A program made the translations under genes and the position numbers. From Clostridia bacterium (GTDB lineage: Bacteria > Bacillota > Clostridia > Christensenellales > Borkfalkiaceae), in the NCBI GenBank assembly GCA_029054485.1, contig JAIDFD010000137.1:1-8992 (forward strand): a stretch of 8,992 bases of DNA. Direction: 5' to 3'. A model generated the notes under the pieces. The model did no database searches. It was not told the DNA's origin and was given only the letters and a program-made list of their open reading frames with translations. Shown piece after piece: positions 1-8,687 of this stretch. Within the stretch, counting starts at the first letter, position 1. Every line of letters starts with the position of its first letter.

Positions 1-28
1 ATGCGAAAGAGGGCATAATTTAAAAGAT

Positions 29-1996
29 ATGAAATTTGAACTGCGTTCAAAATTTAATCCTACGGGCGACCAGCCGCAGGCTATTCAGAGTCTGACGGAG
101 GGTGTTCTCGATGGCATACGCACGCAGGTGCTTGTGGGCGTCACGGGAAGCGGTAAAACCTTTACTATGGCAAACGTTATAAAAAACGTAAACCGCCCCA
201 CGCTGGTTATCGCCCACAATAAAACTCTTGCGGCGCAGCTTTGCAACGAGTTTAAAGAATTTTTCCCCGAAAACCGCGTGGAATACTTTGTAAGTTACTA
301 CGACTATTACCAGCCCGAAAGCTACATTCCGTCGACCGATACTTATATCGAAAAGGATATGAGCTTAAACGATGAAATCGATAAACTGCGCAATTCCGCA
401 ACGAGCTCGCTCGGCGAGCGCGAGGACGTAATAGTGGTTGCTTCGGTCAGCTGTATTTACGGTCTGGGCGCGCCGGAAGAGTATTTCAGACTTGCAATAT
501 CCCTGCGCCCGGGGCAGGAAATGGAGCGCGATGCACTTCTCCGCCGACTGGTCGAAATCCAGTACGCGCGGCGGGATATGGATTTCAAACGCGCGTCTTT
601 CCGCGTCCGCGGCGATACGGTTGAAATCTTCCCCGCAAGCAATTCGGAAGTTGCAATCCGCGTTGAATTTTTCGGGGATGAGATTGAAAGAATTTGCGAA
701 GAGGACGCCTTGACGGGCAACGTAATTTCGCAGTTGAAACACGTTTTGATTTTCCCCGCCAGCCAGTACGCGGTAGGTTCCGATAAAATGAAAAATGCGC
801 TCTCTATGATAGAGCGGGATATGCAGGACGAAGTAAAGGCTTTCCGCGATGAGGGAAAGCTGCTTGAAGCCGAAAGGCTTTCCCAGCGCACAACGTACGA
901 TTTGGAAATGATGCGCGAAATAGGCTATTGCAGCGGGGTTGAAAATTACAGCCGTTACTTTGACGGCAGAAGCATAGGCGAGGCTTCGTTCACTCTGTTG
1001 GATTATTTCCCCGCGGGCAAATTTCTCGTATTCATCGATGAGAGCCATATGACCATTCCGCAAATCCGCGCAATGTACCACGGCGACCGCTCGCGCAAGG
1101 AAAATCTTGTGGGTTACGGCTTCCGCCTTAAATCGGCTTACGACAACAGACCGCTGACATTTGAAGAGTTTGACGCGCGCGTGCCGCAGCTTATATGCGT
1201 TTCGGCAACGCCCGCCCCTTACGAGCTTGAACAGGCGGGAAATATCGTTGAACAGCTTATCCGCCCCACGGGACTTGTAGACCCCGAAATAGAGGTGCGA
1301 CCCACCAAGGGGCAAATCGATGACCTTTTCGGCGAAGTGAACCAAGTAATCGCGGAGAATGGCAGGGTGCTTGTAACTACCCTTACAAAGCGCATGGCGG
1401 AAAGCCTTACCGATTACTTAAAGGAACACGGCTTAAAAGTAAGATATATGCACAGCGACATTGACGCGCTGGAAAGAATAGATATTATCAACGGACTGAG
1501 AAGCGGCGAGTTCGATATACTTTGCGGGATTAACCTTTTAAGGGAAGGGCTCGACTTGCCCGAGGTAAAGCTCGTTGCCATTCTGGATGCGGACAAAGAA
1601 GGCTTTTTGAGAAGTGAAACCTCGCTCGTTCAGACAATAGGACGTGCGGCGCGAAACGCCGAGGGAAAGGTGATAATGTACGCCAATACAATTACGGGCA
1701 GTATGCGCCGCGCGATCGATGAAACCGAGCGCAGGCGCAAAGTGCAGACCGAGTACAACAAGGCGCACGGCATAATCCCTAAAACTATCGTTAAGGAAGT
1801 CAAAAACACGATAGGAATTACGGGCAAAAAATCGGTTACAGACGATATAAAACTGAAAGACATACCAAATGAAATAGAAAAGCTGAAAGCTTTAATGAAG
1901 CTTGCTTCAAACCAGCTCGATTTTGAAAAAGCGATAGAAATCCGCGAAACCATATCGGAATTAAAGAAAAGACTTTTGAAGAGTAAAGGAAAATGA
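29..1996 (+). CDS. uvrB: UvrABC excinuclease subunit B (UvrB), complete
   Basis: UvrB is the damage-verifying helicase-like ATPase of nucleotide excision repair. UvrA loads it on DNA, it inserts a beta-hairpin between the strands, and it recruits UvrC for dual incision in the cytoplasm. The 655-aa product has the normal family length. Visible motifs are the N-terminal PTGDQPQAI (11-19), Walker A GVTGSGKT (37-44), the tyrosine-rich beta-hairpin [10 protein letters not shown] (90-99), Walker B DESH (337-340), VSATP (391-395), [13 protein letters not shown] (501-513) and motif [11 protein letters not shown] (535-543). A C-terminal UVR coiled-coil motif, which contacts UvrA/UvrC, spans about 614-647. 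The ATG at 29 matches the usual UvrB N-terminus. The frame is open to the window edge, but extension would add residues not typical of the family. The ribosome site is weak: AAAAGA sits very close, and GAGGG at 9-13 is 15 nt away. The stop overlaps the uvrA start, implying translational coupling. All key residues appear intact. Confidence 0.98.
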   Translation: MKFELRSKFNPTGDQPQAIQSLTEGVLDGIRTQVLVGVTGSGKTFTMANVIKNVNRPTLVIAHNKTLAAQLCNEFKEFFPENRVEYFVSYYDYYQPESYIPSTDTYIEKDMSLNDEIDKLRNSATSSLGEREDVIVVASVSCIYGLGAPEEYFRLAISLRPGQEMERDALLRRLVEIQYARRDMDFKRASFRVRGDTVEIFPASNSEVAIRVEFFGDEIERICEEDALTGNVISQLKHVLIFPASQYAVGSDKMKNALSMIERDMQDEVKAFRDEGKLLEAERLSQRTTYDLEMMREIGYCSGVENYSRYFDGRSIGEASFTLLDYFPAGKFLVFIDESHMTIPQIRAMYHGDRSRKENLVGYGFRLKSAYDNRPLTFEEFDARVPQLICVSATPAPYELEQAGNIVEQLIRPTGLVDPEIEVRPTKGQIDDLFGEVNQVIAENGRVLVTTLTKRMAESLTDYLKEHGLKVRYMHSDIDALERIDIINGLRSGEFDILCGINLLREGLDLPEVKLVAILDADKEGFLRSETSLVQTIGRAARNAEGKVIMYANTITGSMRRAIDETERRRKVQTEYNKAHGIIPKTIVKEVKNTIGITGKKSVTDDIKLKDIPNEIEKLKALMKLASNQLDFEKAIEIRETISELKKRLLKSKGK

Positions 1997-4806
1997 AAGA
2001 AGAAATTTTCGTAAAAGGCGCAAGAGAAAACAACTTAAAAAATATTGACGTACACATTCCCCGCAACACGCTTACAGTGTTCACGGGGCTTTCGGGCAGC
2101 GGCAAATCCACGCTTGCCTTTGATACGATTTTTGCCGAGGGGCAGAGGCGGTATATCGAAAGTCTTTCGTCCTACGCCCGTCAGTTTCTGGGGCAGATGG
2201 AAAAGCCAGACGTTGAGCTTATCGACGGACTTTCGCCCGCGATTTCCATAGACCAGAAAACTACCTCGCACAACCCGCGCTCAACGGTGGGAACAGTGAC
2301 CGAAATTTACGACTATTTCCGTCTGCTGTTTGCGCGTGTGGGTATTCCGCACTGTCCCGAGTGCGGCAGGGAAATCCGCAGACAGTCGGTAGACGAAATC
2401 GCCGACAGGGTTATGCTTATGCCCGAGGGCAGTAAGATTATGGTTGAAGCCCCCGTATTCCGCGGCAAAAAGGGCGAGTTTGTAAAAGAGCTTGCTAGCT
2501 ATAAAAAGAGCGGTTACGGCAGGGTCAAAATAGACGGCATAACATACGACTTGCAGGAAGAGATTAAGCTTGAAAAAAATATCCGTCACAATATTTCCGT
2601 TATAATAGACAGGCTTATTATAAAGGACGGCGTAATAAAGAGACTTACCGACAGTTTGGAAGCGGCTTTAAAGCTCGCAGACGGACTTGTGGTCATAGAT
2701 TGCAACGGTAACGAAGAGCTGTACTCTTCAAAATACGCTTGTCCCGACTGCGGAATTTCAATCGAGGAAATCGAGCCGAGATTGTTTTCGTTCAACACGC
2801 CCTGGGGCGCGTGTCCCGAGTGTTCGGGTTTAGGATTCAGACAGCTTGTAGACCCCGATTTAATTTGCCCCGATAAAACCAAGTCTTTAAACGACGGTGC
2901 AATTAAAATCAGCGGCTGGAACCTCGACTCGTCCACCATTACCCAGATGTATCTCAAATCGCTTGCCAAGGTTTACAACTTTTCAATGGACGTGCCCGTA
3001 AAGGATTTGCCCGAAGAGGTGTACAACCTTTTGATGTACGGCAACGGCGGCGAAAAAATAGAGATGACCTATAACGCATACCATTTTTCGGGCAGCTACG
3101 AAAAATCGTGGGAGGGCTTTGTAAACAACCTGCAACGCCGTTACGCGCAGACTAACTCGGACGGAGTGAAGTGGGATATAGAGAGATATATGCGCACTTC
3201 CGACTGCCCCGCATGCCACGGAAAAAGACTTAAAAAAGAGGCTCTTGCCGTAACGGTCGGCGGTAAAAACATAATGGAAATATGCGAGCTTTCCATAGAC
3301 GACTTAAAAGCTTTTACCGATTTTTCCTTCTTTACAAAGACCGACCATATGATAGCCGACAGCATAATTAAAGAAATCGACAGCCGTTTAAACTTCTTAC
3401 AAAACGTTGGACTGGGCTATCTGACCCTCGCGCGCAGTGCGGCAACCCTTTCGGGCGGCGAAAGTCAGCGCATACGTCTTGCAACGCAAATCGGCAGCGC
3501 GCTTACCGGCGTACTTTATATTTTGGACGAGCCGAGTATAGGACTTCACCAACGCGACAACCAAAAGCTTTTAAACTCGCTTTTGGGTCTGCGCGATTTG
3601 GGTAATACGCTGATAGTGGTCGAGCACGATGAGGACACTATGCGAGCCGCCGACCATATAGTGGATATCGGACCTAAGGCGGGCGTACACGGCGGCGAAG
3701 TAGTTGCAAGCGGAAGCTTGCAGGATATTATGAACGAACCGCGTTCGATTACGGGCGACTATCTCGCGGGCAGACGGAAGATAGAAGTGCCGTCCGCACG
3801 CGTTCAGCCGGACGGCAGATTTTTAAAGGTTACGGGTTGCAAACAAAACAATCTGAAAAACGTTAGCGTTGAAATTCCCGTGGGGCTTATCACCGCGGTG
3901 ACCGGCGTTTCGGGCAGCGGCAAATCCAGCCTTGTAAACGAAATTATCTATCCCTATCTCGTGAACAATCTGAACGGCGCGCGCCAGCAGCTCGGCAACG
4001 CGGACGCGTTTTACGGAATAGAGCATTTTGACAAAGTTATAGCTATCGACCAACAGCCTATCGGCAGAACGCCGAGGAGCAACCCTGCAACCTACACGGG
4101 CGTGTTTACTATGATACGCGACCTTTTCGCCGCAACACCCGACGCTAAAGAAAAGGGCTATAAGAGCGGCAGATTTTCCTTCAATGTTGCGGGCGGCAGA
4201 TGCGAACACTGTCAGGGCGACGGCATTATAAGAATAGAGATGCACTTCCTGCCCGATATTTACGTTCCCTGCGAAGTGTGCGGCGGCAAACGCTACAACC
4301 GCGAAACGCTGGACGTAAAATACAAGGGCAAATCCATATCCGATGTTCTGGAAATGACGGCTGAAGAGGCGGCGGAGTTCTTTAAACCCGTAACCTCTAT
4401 CTATAACAAAATTTCCACTCTCTGCGATGTGGGCTTGGGCTATGTAAAACTGGGGCAGAGTTCGACCACACTTTCGGGCGGCGAGGCACAGCGTGTAAAA
4501 CTTGCGACCGAGCTTTCAAAGCGCAGTACGGGCAGAACTTTTTATATCCTCGATGAGCCGACTACGGGGCTTCACAGCTACGACGTGGACAAACTCGTTA
4601 ATATCCTTGCAAGGCTCAGGAGCGGCGGAAATACCGTGCTTGTAATCGAACACAATTTAGACGTTATCAAGACGGCGGACTGGATTATCGATTTGGGACC
4701 CGAGGGCGGCGACAAAGGCGGAACGGTGGTCGTAACGGGCACTCCCGAAGAGGTTGCAAAGTGCGCAAAAAGTTACACGGGTCAATTCTTAAAACAAATG
4801 CTGTAA
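1993..4806 (+). CDS. uvrA: UvrABC excinuclease subunit A (UvrA), complete
   Basis: UvrA is the dimeric ABC-type ATPase that scans DNA for bulky lesions and hands them to UvrB. The 937-aa product has normal length and two nucleotide-binding modules. The first has Walker [10 protein letters not shown] (32-40), signature LSGGE (486-490) and Walker B ILDEP (510-514). The second has GVSGSGKSS (638-646), LSGGE (827-831) and ILDEP (852-856). CxxC pairs at 250/253 with 274/277 and at 737/740 with 760/763 form the two classical zinc modules. Further CxxC pairs at 121/124 and 405/408 probably build the additional module known from Gram-positive UvrA; that pairing is from memory. The UvrB-interacting insert should lie roughly between 130 and 245. 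The ATG at 1993 gives the family's usual start (V-K-G-A-R-x-x-N-L-K-N at 7-17) and overlaps the uvrB TGA as ATGA. AAGGA at 1986-1990 is only 2 nt upstream, so reinitiation after uvrB probably helps. Confidence 0.98.
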   Translation: MKEEIFVKGARENNLKNIDVHIPRNTLTVFTGLSGSGKSTLAFDTIFAEGQRRYIESLSSYARQFLGQMEKPDVELIDGLSPAISIDQKTTSHNPRSTVGTVTEIYDYFRLLFARVGIPHCPECGREIRRQSVDEIADRVMLMPEGSKIMVEAPVFRGKKGEFVKELASYKKSGYGRVKIDGITYDLQEEIKLEKNIRHNISVIIDRLIIKDGVIKRLTDSLEAALKLADGLVVIDCNGNEELYSSKYACPDCGISIEEIEPRLFSFNTPWGACPECSGLGFRQLVDPDLICPDKTKSLNDGAIKISGWNLDSSTITQMYLKSLAKVYNFSMDVPVKDLPEEVYNLLMYGNGGEKIEMTYNAYHFSGSYEKSWEGFVNNLQRRYAQTNSDGVKWDIERYMRTSDCPACHGKRLKKEALAVTVGGKNIMEICELSIDDLKAFTDFSFFTKTDHMIADSIIKEIDSRLNFLQNVGLGYLTLARSAATLSGGESQRIRLATQIGSALTGVLYILDEPSIGLHQRDNQKLLNSLLGLRDLGNTLIVVEHDEDTMRAADHIVDIGPKAGVHGGEVVASGSLQDIMNEPRSITGDYLAGRRKIEVPSARVQPDGRFLKVTGCKQNNLKNVSVEIPVGLITAVTGVSGSGKSSLVNEIIYPYLVNNLNGARQQLGNADAFYGIEHFDKVIAIDQQPIGRTPRSNPATYTGVFTMIRDLFAATPDAKEKGYKSGRFSFNVAGGRCEHCQGDGIIRIEMHFLPDIYVPCEVCGGKRYNRETLDVKYKGKSISDVLEMTAEEAAEFFKPVTSIYNKISTLCDVGLGYVKLGQSSTTLSGGEAQRVKLATELSKRSTGRTFYILDEPTTGLHSYDVDKLVNILARLRSGGNTVLVIEHNLDVIKTADWIIDLGPEGGDKGGTVVVTGTPEEVAKCAKSYTGQFLKQML

Positions 4807-4822
4807 AAACAAAAGGAAACTT

Positions 4823-5386
4823 ATGAACGTATACGAAACGTTGCCAGAATTAGTGGGCGAAAATTATTTACTTCGCGAAGTGCGCGAAAGCGATGCGGAC
4901 GACCTTTTAAAAGTCTATTCGGATGAAAAATCCGTACCGCTTTTCAACGACGACAACTGCCACGGCGATGACTTTCATTACACCACGGCAGAGAGAATGA
5001 AAGAGGCGATATCCTTTTGGCGTTACAGTTATGAACACGGCTATTTCGTCCGCTGGGCAGTGGTTGAAAAACAGAGCGGCAGAGCGGTCGGAACGGTAGA
5101 GCTTTTTCACCGCGACAGCGATAGCGATTATTTTGACAACTGCGGACTTTTGCGTCTTGATTTAAAAAGCGACTGCGAACGCGCTAATATCATAAAAGAA
5201 ATTTTATCGCTTTTAAAAGATTGTACGTTCGACTGGTTTTACTGTGATAAAATCGCCACTAAAATAAAGCCGTTTGCCGAGGAAAGAAAAAAGGCGGCGG
5301 AAGCCTTGGGTTTTGAACTCTGCGAAGACCCTCTTGTCGGAAACGATGGACAAAAATATTTTGATTATTACGTTTTGAAAAATTAA
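4823..5386 (+). CDS. GNAT-type N-acetyltransferase-like protein
   Basis: This 187-aa protein resembles RimJ/RimL-type GNAT enzymes (Acetyltransf_3), which move an acetyl group from acetyl-CoA to an amine. The N-terminus G-E-N-Y-L-L-R-E-V-R-x-S-D-A-D-D-L-L-K (12-30), a W-A-V-V-E-K-Q-S-G-R-A-V-G-T-V-E-L strand pair (78-94) and a late A-A-x-A-L-G-F-E (158-165) fit the fold. The acetyl-CoA pyrophosphate loop, normally Q/R-x-x-G-x-G/A, is not recognisable. The corresponding stretch reads L-K-S-D-C-E-R-A-N-I-I-K-E-I (114-127) with no glycine, so activity is uncertain. The substrate cannot be inferred. A good ribosome site, AAAGGA at 4812-4817, lies 5 nt before the ATG. The gene follows uvrA by 16 nt with no terminator, so it is probably co-transcribed with uvrBA. 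It ends with tandem TAA stops (5384-5389). There is no signal peptide or membrane segment. The fold call is fairly safe, but the function is not known. Confidence 0.75.
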   Translation: MNVYETLPELVGENYLLREVRESDADDLLKVYSDEKSVPLFNDDNCHGDDFHYTTAERMKEAISFWRYSYEHGYFVRWAVVEKQSGRAVGTVELFHRDSDSDYFDNCGLLRLDLKSDCERANIIKEILSLLKDCTFDWFYCDKIATKIKPFAEERKKAAEALGFELCEDPLVGNDGQKYFDYYVLKN

Positions 5387-5448
5387 TAACTGTGCCAAAA
5401 TCGCACTCTTTTTCATAATATGATAAAGCGAAAAGGAGCGCGTTTTCT
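5387..5448 (+). promoter_or_regulatory. Intergenic leader of the ferritin-like gene (weak promoter/terminator signals)
   Basis: This 62-nt gap separates the repair operon from the ferritin-like gene. GTGC (5392-5395) can pair with GCAC (5403-5406) across a 7-nt loop and is followed by five T residues (5409-5413). That is a 4-bp stem, too short for a convincing terminator. A/T-rich -10-like hexamers (CATAAT at 5414-5419, TATGAT at 5419-5424) are present, but no -35 hexamer was found at 16-18 nt spacing. A strong ribosome site, AAGGAG at 5433-5438, lies 10 nt before the ATG at 5449. Whether the downstream gene has its own promoter here or is read through from uvrBA is open. Confidence 0.3.
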
Positions 5449-5958
5449 ATGGCAAAACCTTTGACATTGCAAGCCGAGTTTCCCACGACCGAAGGGCTTA
5501 CGCCCGATGCTTACAGCTTAGCGGTTATTTCACCGGCTTACGCTTCGCCGACCGGAGAGCTGAACAGCATACTTCAATATTTTTACCATTATTTCAATTT
5601 CGATAAATGCGGATACAAAGAAATTGCGCACACTCTTGAAAGTATCGCAATCGCCGAGATGCTTCATCTCGAAGTTTTGGGCAAGGCGATCATAGAGCTT
5701 GGCGCGCAACCTGTTTACTGCCAGAATCCGCCGACTGCGTTCAACTTTTATTCCGCGAAATACGTTACCTATTCGCGCAATCTCGTTCATATGATAGAGG
5801 ACGATATTATAGCCGAAAAAAAGGCGGTCGCTCTGTATACGCGAATGTTGGCGCGGCTGAAAAACGAACAGCTAAAAGATATAATTTCACGAATCTTGCA
5901 GGACGAAAAACTGCACCTTGAAAAGCTTGAAGAAATTTTGCAGGGGCTTAAACGTTGA
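5449..5958 (+). CDS. Ferritin-like diiron/dimanganese domain protein
   Basis: This 169-aa protein is a four-helix ferritin-like protein. Related short proteins are often annotated as bacterioferritin-like or manganese-catalase-family. The expected dinuclear metal ligands are all present: E37 in helix A, E70-x-x-H73 in helix B, E123 in helix C and E153-x-x-H156 in helix D. This is the full carboxylate set of rubrerythrin/ferritin-type centres. Probable roles are peroxide or oxygen reduction, or metal handling; the sequence does not choose between them. There is no rubredoxin-type CxxC domain, signal peptide or membrane segment, so it should be cytoplasmic and depend on an external electron donor if it is a peroxidase. 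The start at 5449 is supported by AAGGAG at 5433-5438. The TGA stop lies in the loop of a hairpin (5942-5973) that probably terminates part of the transcript. The flavoproteins downstream are conceivable redox partners, which is inference only. Confidence 0.85.
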   Translation: MAKPLTLQAEFPTTEGLTPDAYSLAVISPAYASPTGELNSILQYFYHYFNFDKCGYKEIAHTLESIAIAEMLHLEVLGKAIIELGAQPVYCQNPPTAFNFYSAKYVTYSRNLVHMIEDDIIAEKKAVALYTRMLARLKNEQLKDIISRILQDEKLHLEKLEEILQGLKR

Positions 5959-5973
5959 CAGTTTAAGCCTTTT
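5942..5973 (+). terminator. Probable intrinsic terminator overlapping the ferritin-like gene end
   Basis: GGCTTAAAC (5945-5953) and GTTTAAGCC (5961-5969) are perfect inverted repeats giving a 9-bp stem with a 7-nt loop (5954-5960). Two G-U pairs and one A-U pair could lengthen it to 12. A short T run (5970-5973) follows. The left arm is still coding, and the loop contains the TGA stop (5956-5958) of the ferritin-like gene. The stem has only four G-C pairs and four uniform Ts, so termination is likely partial. Translating ribosomes reaching the stop would cover the left arm and could reduce it further. Confidence 0.6.
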
Positions 5974-5983
5974 GTAATAAAAT
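5955..5983 (+). promoter_or_regulatory. Near-consensus sigma-A promoter for the flavoprotein pair
   Basis: TTGACA at 5955-5960 is a perfect -35 hexamer. TAAAAT at 5978-5983 matches the TATAAT -10 box at 5 of 6 positions, and the spacer is exactly 17 nt. The predicted transcription start, 6-7 nt past the -10 box, is at about 5990, which is the A of the ATG of the next gene. The -35 box sits in the loop of the hairpin at 5942-5973 and includes the upstream gene's stop codon. No Shine-Dalgarno motif lies between 5970 and 5989, so transcripts from this promoter would be leaderless. Confidence 0.65.
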
Positions 5984-5989
5984 GAACTT

Positions 5990-7150
5990 ATGAATTACGA
6001 TGTAGCCGTAGTAGGCGGAGGCGCGTCCGGAATGGCGTGCGCGGTACGCTTATTGCAGGGCAATAAAAACTTAAAAATCTGCCTTATTGACGCGGGCGAA
6101 AGGCTCGGCAAAAAACTTGCCGCAACGGGCAACGGGCAGGGTAATATTTCAAACCTCGATATGGACGCAAGCCATTACCACGGCGGAAATATCGCTTTGG
6201 CAGATAAAATCGCTTGCGGTAAAAATTACGCTGTGACTGAACTTTTCGATTGCCTTTTTACCGCAGACGACAGGGGCAGAATATATCCCGCAGGCAGACA
6301 AGCTTCTTCGCTTTGCGATGGACTTATTTCAAAGCTGAAAGGCAAGTGCGAAATTATGCTTGCAACAAAAGTTACCGAAATAGAAAAGGGTTTTAAATTA
6401 AGCCTTTCGGACGGAAAAACGTTATCAGCAAAGTTTGTGGTTTTCTGTGCGGGCGGAAAGGCGCAAAAGCAATTCAAAACGGACGGCTCGGCTTACTCGC
6501 TCGTGACGAAATTAGGACATACTTTGACGCCGCTGTATCCGTCTTTGGTTCAGCTTAAAACGGATACAAAGCACATAAAAACCTTGAAGGGTATCCGCGC
6601 GGACTGCGCCGTTACCGCGCTTTGGAATGGTGCGGAAATCGGCGAGAACCGCGGAGACGTGATTTTTACCGACTACGGCGTTTCTGGCAACGCGATATTT
6701 GAAATTTCGTCTTACGTCACCGATTTGCAGGGCGTAGAGCTTTCGCTTGAATTTCTGCCAGATTTGGATAAAGACGTGATAATAAATAACCTTGCACAAC
6801 GCAAGAGCGCGGGCACGCCGTTAAGCGAGCTTTTGTCCGGCACACTTCACAACCAGATTGGCAGGGCGATAATTGCGCGCGCGCAGAGCGGGGACGAAAA
6901 GAAGATTGTAAGCGTGCTTAAAAACTTTAAACTGCCCGTTTTGGGAACGCTTGGCTTTGATTATGCGCAGGTAACAAAGGGCGGCGTAAAGATGAACGAA
7001 ATTTCGGACGAGCTTGAAAGCGAGCTTGTTAAAAACCTGTTTTTTGCGGGCGAGGTTCTGGACGTGGACGGCGATTGCGGCGGCTTCAATCTTCAATGGG
7101 CGTTTACAAGCGGAATGGCGGCGGCTGACGCGATTTTGAAAAGACTATGA
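5990..7150 (+). CDS. BaiN/HI0933-family FAD-dependent oxidoreductase
   Basis: This 386-aa flavoprotein belongs to the HI0933/BaiN-like (YhiN-type) family, often annotated as NAD(P)/FAD-dependent oxidoreductase or aminoacetone oxidase family. FAD binding is shown by the Rossmann motif VVGGGASGM (7-15) and by I33-D34 at the second strand. The family block G-K-K-L-A-A-T-G-N-G-Q-G-N-I-S-N follows at 40-55. The insert domain contains TDYGVSGNAIFEIS (227-240). The C-terminal flavin block holds VTKGGVKMNEIS (328-339), FFAGEVLDVDGDCGGFN (351-367) and a closing SGMAAADAI (374-382). The usual G-R-C-N in the family block is G-Q-G-N here. The physiological substrate is not known; BaiN was linked to bile-acid dehydroxylation in other Clostridia, but membership alone does not prove that reaction. 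The ATG at 5990 is the only sensible start: an in-frame TAA lies at 5978-5980, and the next Met (15) would break the FAD motif. It has no ribosome site and a promoter placed for leaderless expression. Confidence 0.9.
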   Translation: MNYDVAVVGGGASGMACAVRLLQGNKNLKICLIDAGERLGKKLAATGNGQGNISNLDMDASHYHGGNIALADKIACGKNYAVTELFDCLFTADDRGRIYPAGRQASSLCDGLISKLKGKCEIMLATKVTEIEKGFKLSLSDGKTLSAKFVVFCAGGKAQKQFKTDGSAYSLVTKLGHTLTPLYPSLVQLKTDTKHIKTLKGIRADCAVTALWNGAEIGENRGDVIFTDYGVSGNAIFEISSYVTDLQGVELSLEFLPDLDKDVIINNLAQRKSAGTPLSELLSGTLHNQIGRAIIARAQSGDEKKIVSVLKNFKLPVLGTLGFDYAQVTKGGVKMNEISDELESELVKNLFFAGEVLDVDGDCGGFNLQWAFTSGMAAADAILKRL

Positions 7151-8682
7151 TATGCAGGCTTGACAATATAAAACTGAAAATAGGCGAAAGCGAGCAAAAG
7201 CTTTTGCAAATCGCCAAAAAGAAATTGCCCTCAATTAAGCGTTTTTCGATTATAAAAAAATCGCTTGACGCACGCGACAAGGGCAATATTTTTTGGGTGT
7301 ATTCGATTGCTTTTTCCGATGAGGACGAAGAGGCGGGGCGCACCTTTGAAAAGCTTGCAAACCCGCCGAAAGCCGCTGTAATAGGTTCGGGACCCGCGGG
7401 GATTTTCTGCGCTTTAAGGCTGATTGAACACGGTATCGCGCCCGTAATTGTCGAGCGCGGCGAAAAGGTGGAAGAGCGAAAGCAAACTATTCAAAAGTTT
7501 TTTGACAGCCGTATTCTGAATACAAATTCAAACGTGCAGTTCGGCGAGGGCGGCGCAGGCACTTTTTCGGACGGAAAGCTGAATACACAGACTCACGACG
7601 GATTTAATAAAGATGTCTTGAATATCTTTGCAAAATTCGGTGCGCCCGAAGAGGTTGCGTACTTAAACAAACCCCACGTTGGCAGCGACAAGCTGTTCAC
7701 CGTACTTCAGAATATCCGAAAATTTATAGAAGAGCGCGGCGGCGAGTATCTTTTCAATACTCAGGTTACGGGGCTTACAAAGAGCGGCGAAAGGCTCAAA
7801 AGCCTTGTTGTTAAAGATACGAAAAGCGGAATAGAGCGCGAACTTTTCGTCGATTGCGCCGTACTCGCGATAGGTCATTCCGCCCGCGACACGTTCGAAA
7901 TGCTTTACAAAAGCGGTATTTCAATGGAAGCGAGGGAATTTGCGCTCGGCGTAAGAGTCGAGCATCTCGCAAGCGAAATCGGAAGAGCGCAGTACGGCAA
8001 AAGTTTTGCCGCTTTGCCGATGGCTGATTACAAACTCGTATCTCACGCGCACGAGAGAACGGTCTTTACTTTCTGTATGTGTCCGGGCGGAGTGGTAATT
8101 CCGTCCGCAAGCGAAGAGGGCGGAGTGGTTACAAACGGAATGAGCCTCTATAAAAGGAACGGCGAAAACTCGAATTCCGCGCTTATGGTGCAAATGAAAA
8201 AGGAAGATTTCGGCGCGGACGACCTCTTTGCGGGTATGCGCTTTCAGCGCGAAATCGAGCGTCGCGCCTATGCGGTCGGCGGAAAAAACTATTCCGCGCC
8301 CGTCCAGCTCTACGGCGACTTTGCAAACGATAAAGTTTCAAGCGGTTTCAAAAGCGTAAAGCCTTCTTACTGCGCGGGCGTGACCTTTGCGCCGCTTAGC
8401 GAGGTTTTGCCAAACGTTACGGTCTCTGCGCTTAAAGCGGCAATTCCAGATATGGACAGGCGGTTGAAAGGCTTTGCCTCGCCCGACGCGGTGTTGACGG
8501 GGGTGGAAACGCGCTTTTCTTCACCCGTAAAAATTATCCGGGGTGTTAGCGGTGAAAGCGTAAGTTTAAAGGGCTTGTATCCCTGCGGCGAGGGGAGCGG
8601 CTACTCCGGCGGTATAACCAGTTCGGCGGCGGACGGCTTAAAAACCGCGGAAAAAATCTTTGAAAATTTTAAAACTCATTAA
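7147..8682 (+). CDS. COG2509-type FAD-dependent dehydrogenase
   Basis: This 511-aa protein matches the uncharacterised FAD-dependent dehydrogenase family COG2509. An N-terminal domain (about 1-72) carries the family hallmark KKSLDARDK (37-45). The FAD Rossmann fold follows, with VIGSGPAGIFCALRL (78-92) and the ribose-binding acid in IVERGEKVEER (101-111). Next come the family-typical FGEGGAGTFSDGKL (132-145), AIGHSARDTF (241-250), a C-M-C-P-G-G motif (310-315) and the C-terminal FAD block GLYPCGEGSGYSGGI (476-490). Length is about usual and nothing is truncated. No specific substrate is known for the family. The ATG at 7147 overlaps the previous TGA as ATGA, and only a weak purine run (7138-7143) precedes it, so its translation probably depends on coupling to the upstream flavoprotein. 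No signal peptide or membrane segment was seen, so it is cytoplasmic. The two adjacent flavoproteins share only general FAD-binding features and are not a recent duplication. Confidence 0.92.
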   Translation: MICRLDNIKLKIGESEQKLLQIAKKKLPSIKRFSIIKKSLDARDKGNIFWVYSIAFSDEDEEAGRTFEKLANPPKAAVIGSGPAGIFCALRLIEHGIAPVIVERGEKVEERKQTIQKFFDSRILNTNSNVQFGEGGAGTFSDGKLNTQTHDGFNKDVLNIFAKFGAPEEVAYLNKPHVGSDKLFTVLQNIRKFIEERGGEYLFNTQVTGLTKSGERLKSLVVKDTKSGIERELFVDCAVLAIGHSARDTFEMLYKSGISMEAREFALGVRVEHLASEIGRAQYGKSFAALPMADYKLVSHAHERTVFTFCMCPGGVVIPSASEEGGVVTNGMSLYKRNGENSNSALMVQMKKEDFGADDLFAGMRFQREIERRAYAVGGKNYSAPVQLYGDFANDKVSSGFKSVKPSYCAGVTFAPLSEVLPNVTVSALKAAIPDMDRRLKGFASPDAVLTGVETRFSSPVKIIRGVSGESVSLKGLYPCGEGSGYSGGITSSAADGLKTAEKIFENFKTH

Positions 8683-8687
8683 ACTTT

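Noticed and set aside
1..18. Possible tail of an upstream gene (codons M-R-K-R-A then TAA at 16-18)
   Set aside because: Five codons cannot distinguish a real gene end from chance, although a 10-nt gap to uvrB would fit an operon.
365..1345. Long open frame (326 codons) on the minus strand inside uvrB
   Set aside because: It lies fully opposite a strongly conserved uvrB, and its translation resembles no recognised family. It is explained by codon bias in the sense gene.
3735..3747. CGAAC-N3-GTTCG palindrome resembling a Gram-positive LexA/DinR box
   Set aside because: The spacer is 3 nt instead of the required 4, and it lies deep inside uvrA coding sequence. Any SOS box for uvrBA would lie upstream of the window.
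5392..5413. GTGC/GCAC stem followed by TCTTTTT after the GNAT-like gene
   Set aside because: A 4-bp stem is too weak to call a terminator with confidence. It is noted in the intergenic entry only.
5990..8682. Idea that the two flavoproteins are a tandem duplication
   Set aside because: They share only general FAD-binding motifs. Domain order, lengths (386 and 511 aa) and signature motifs differ, placing them in separate families.
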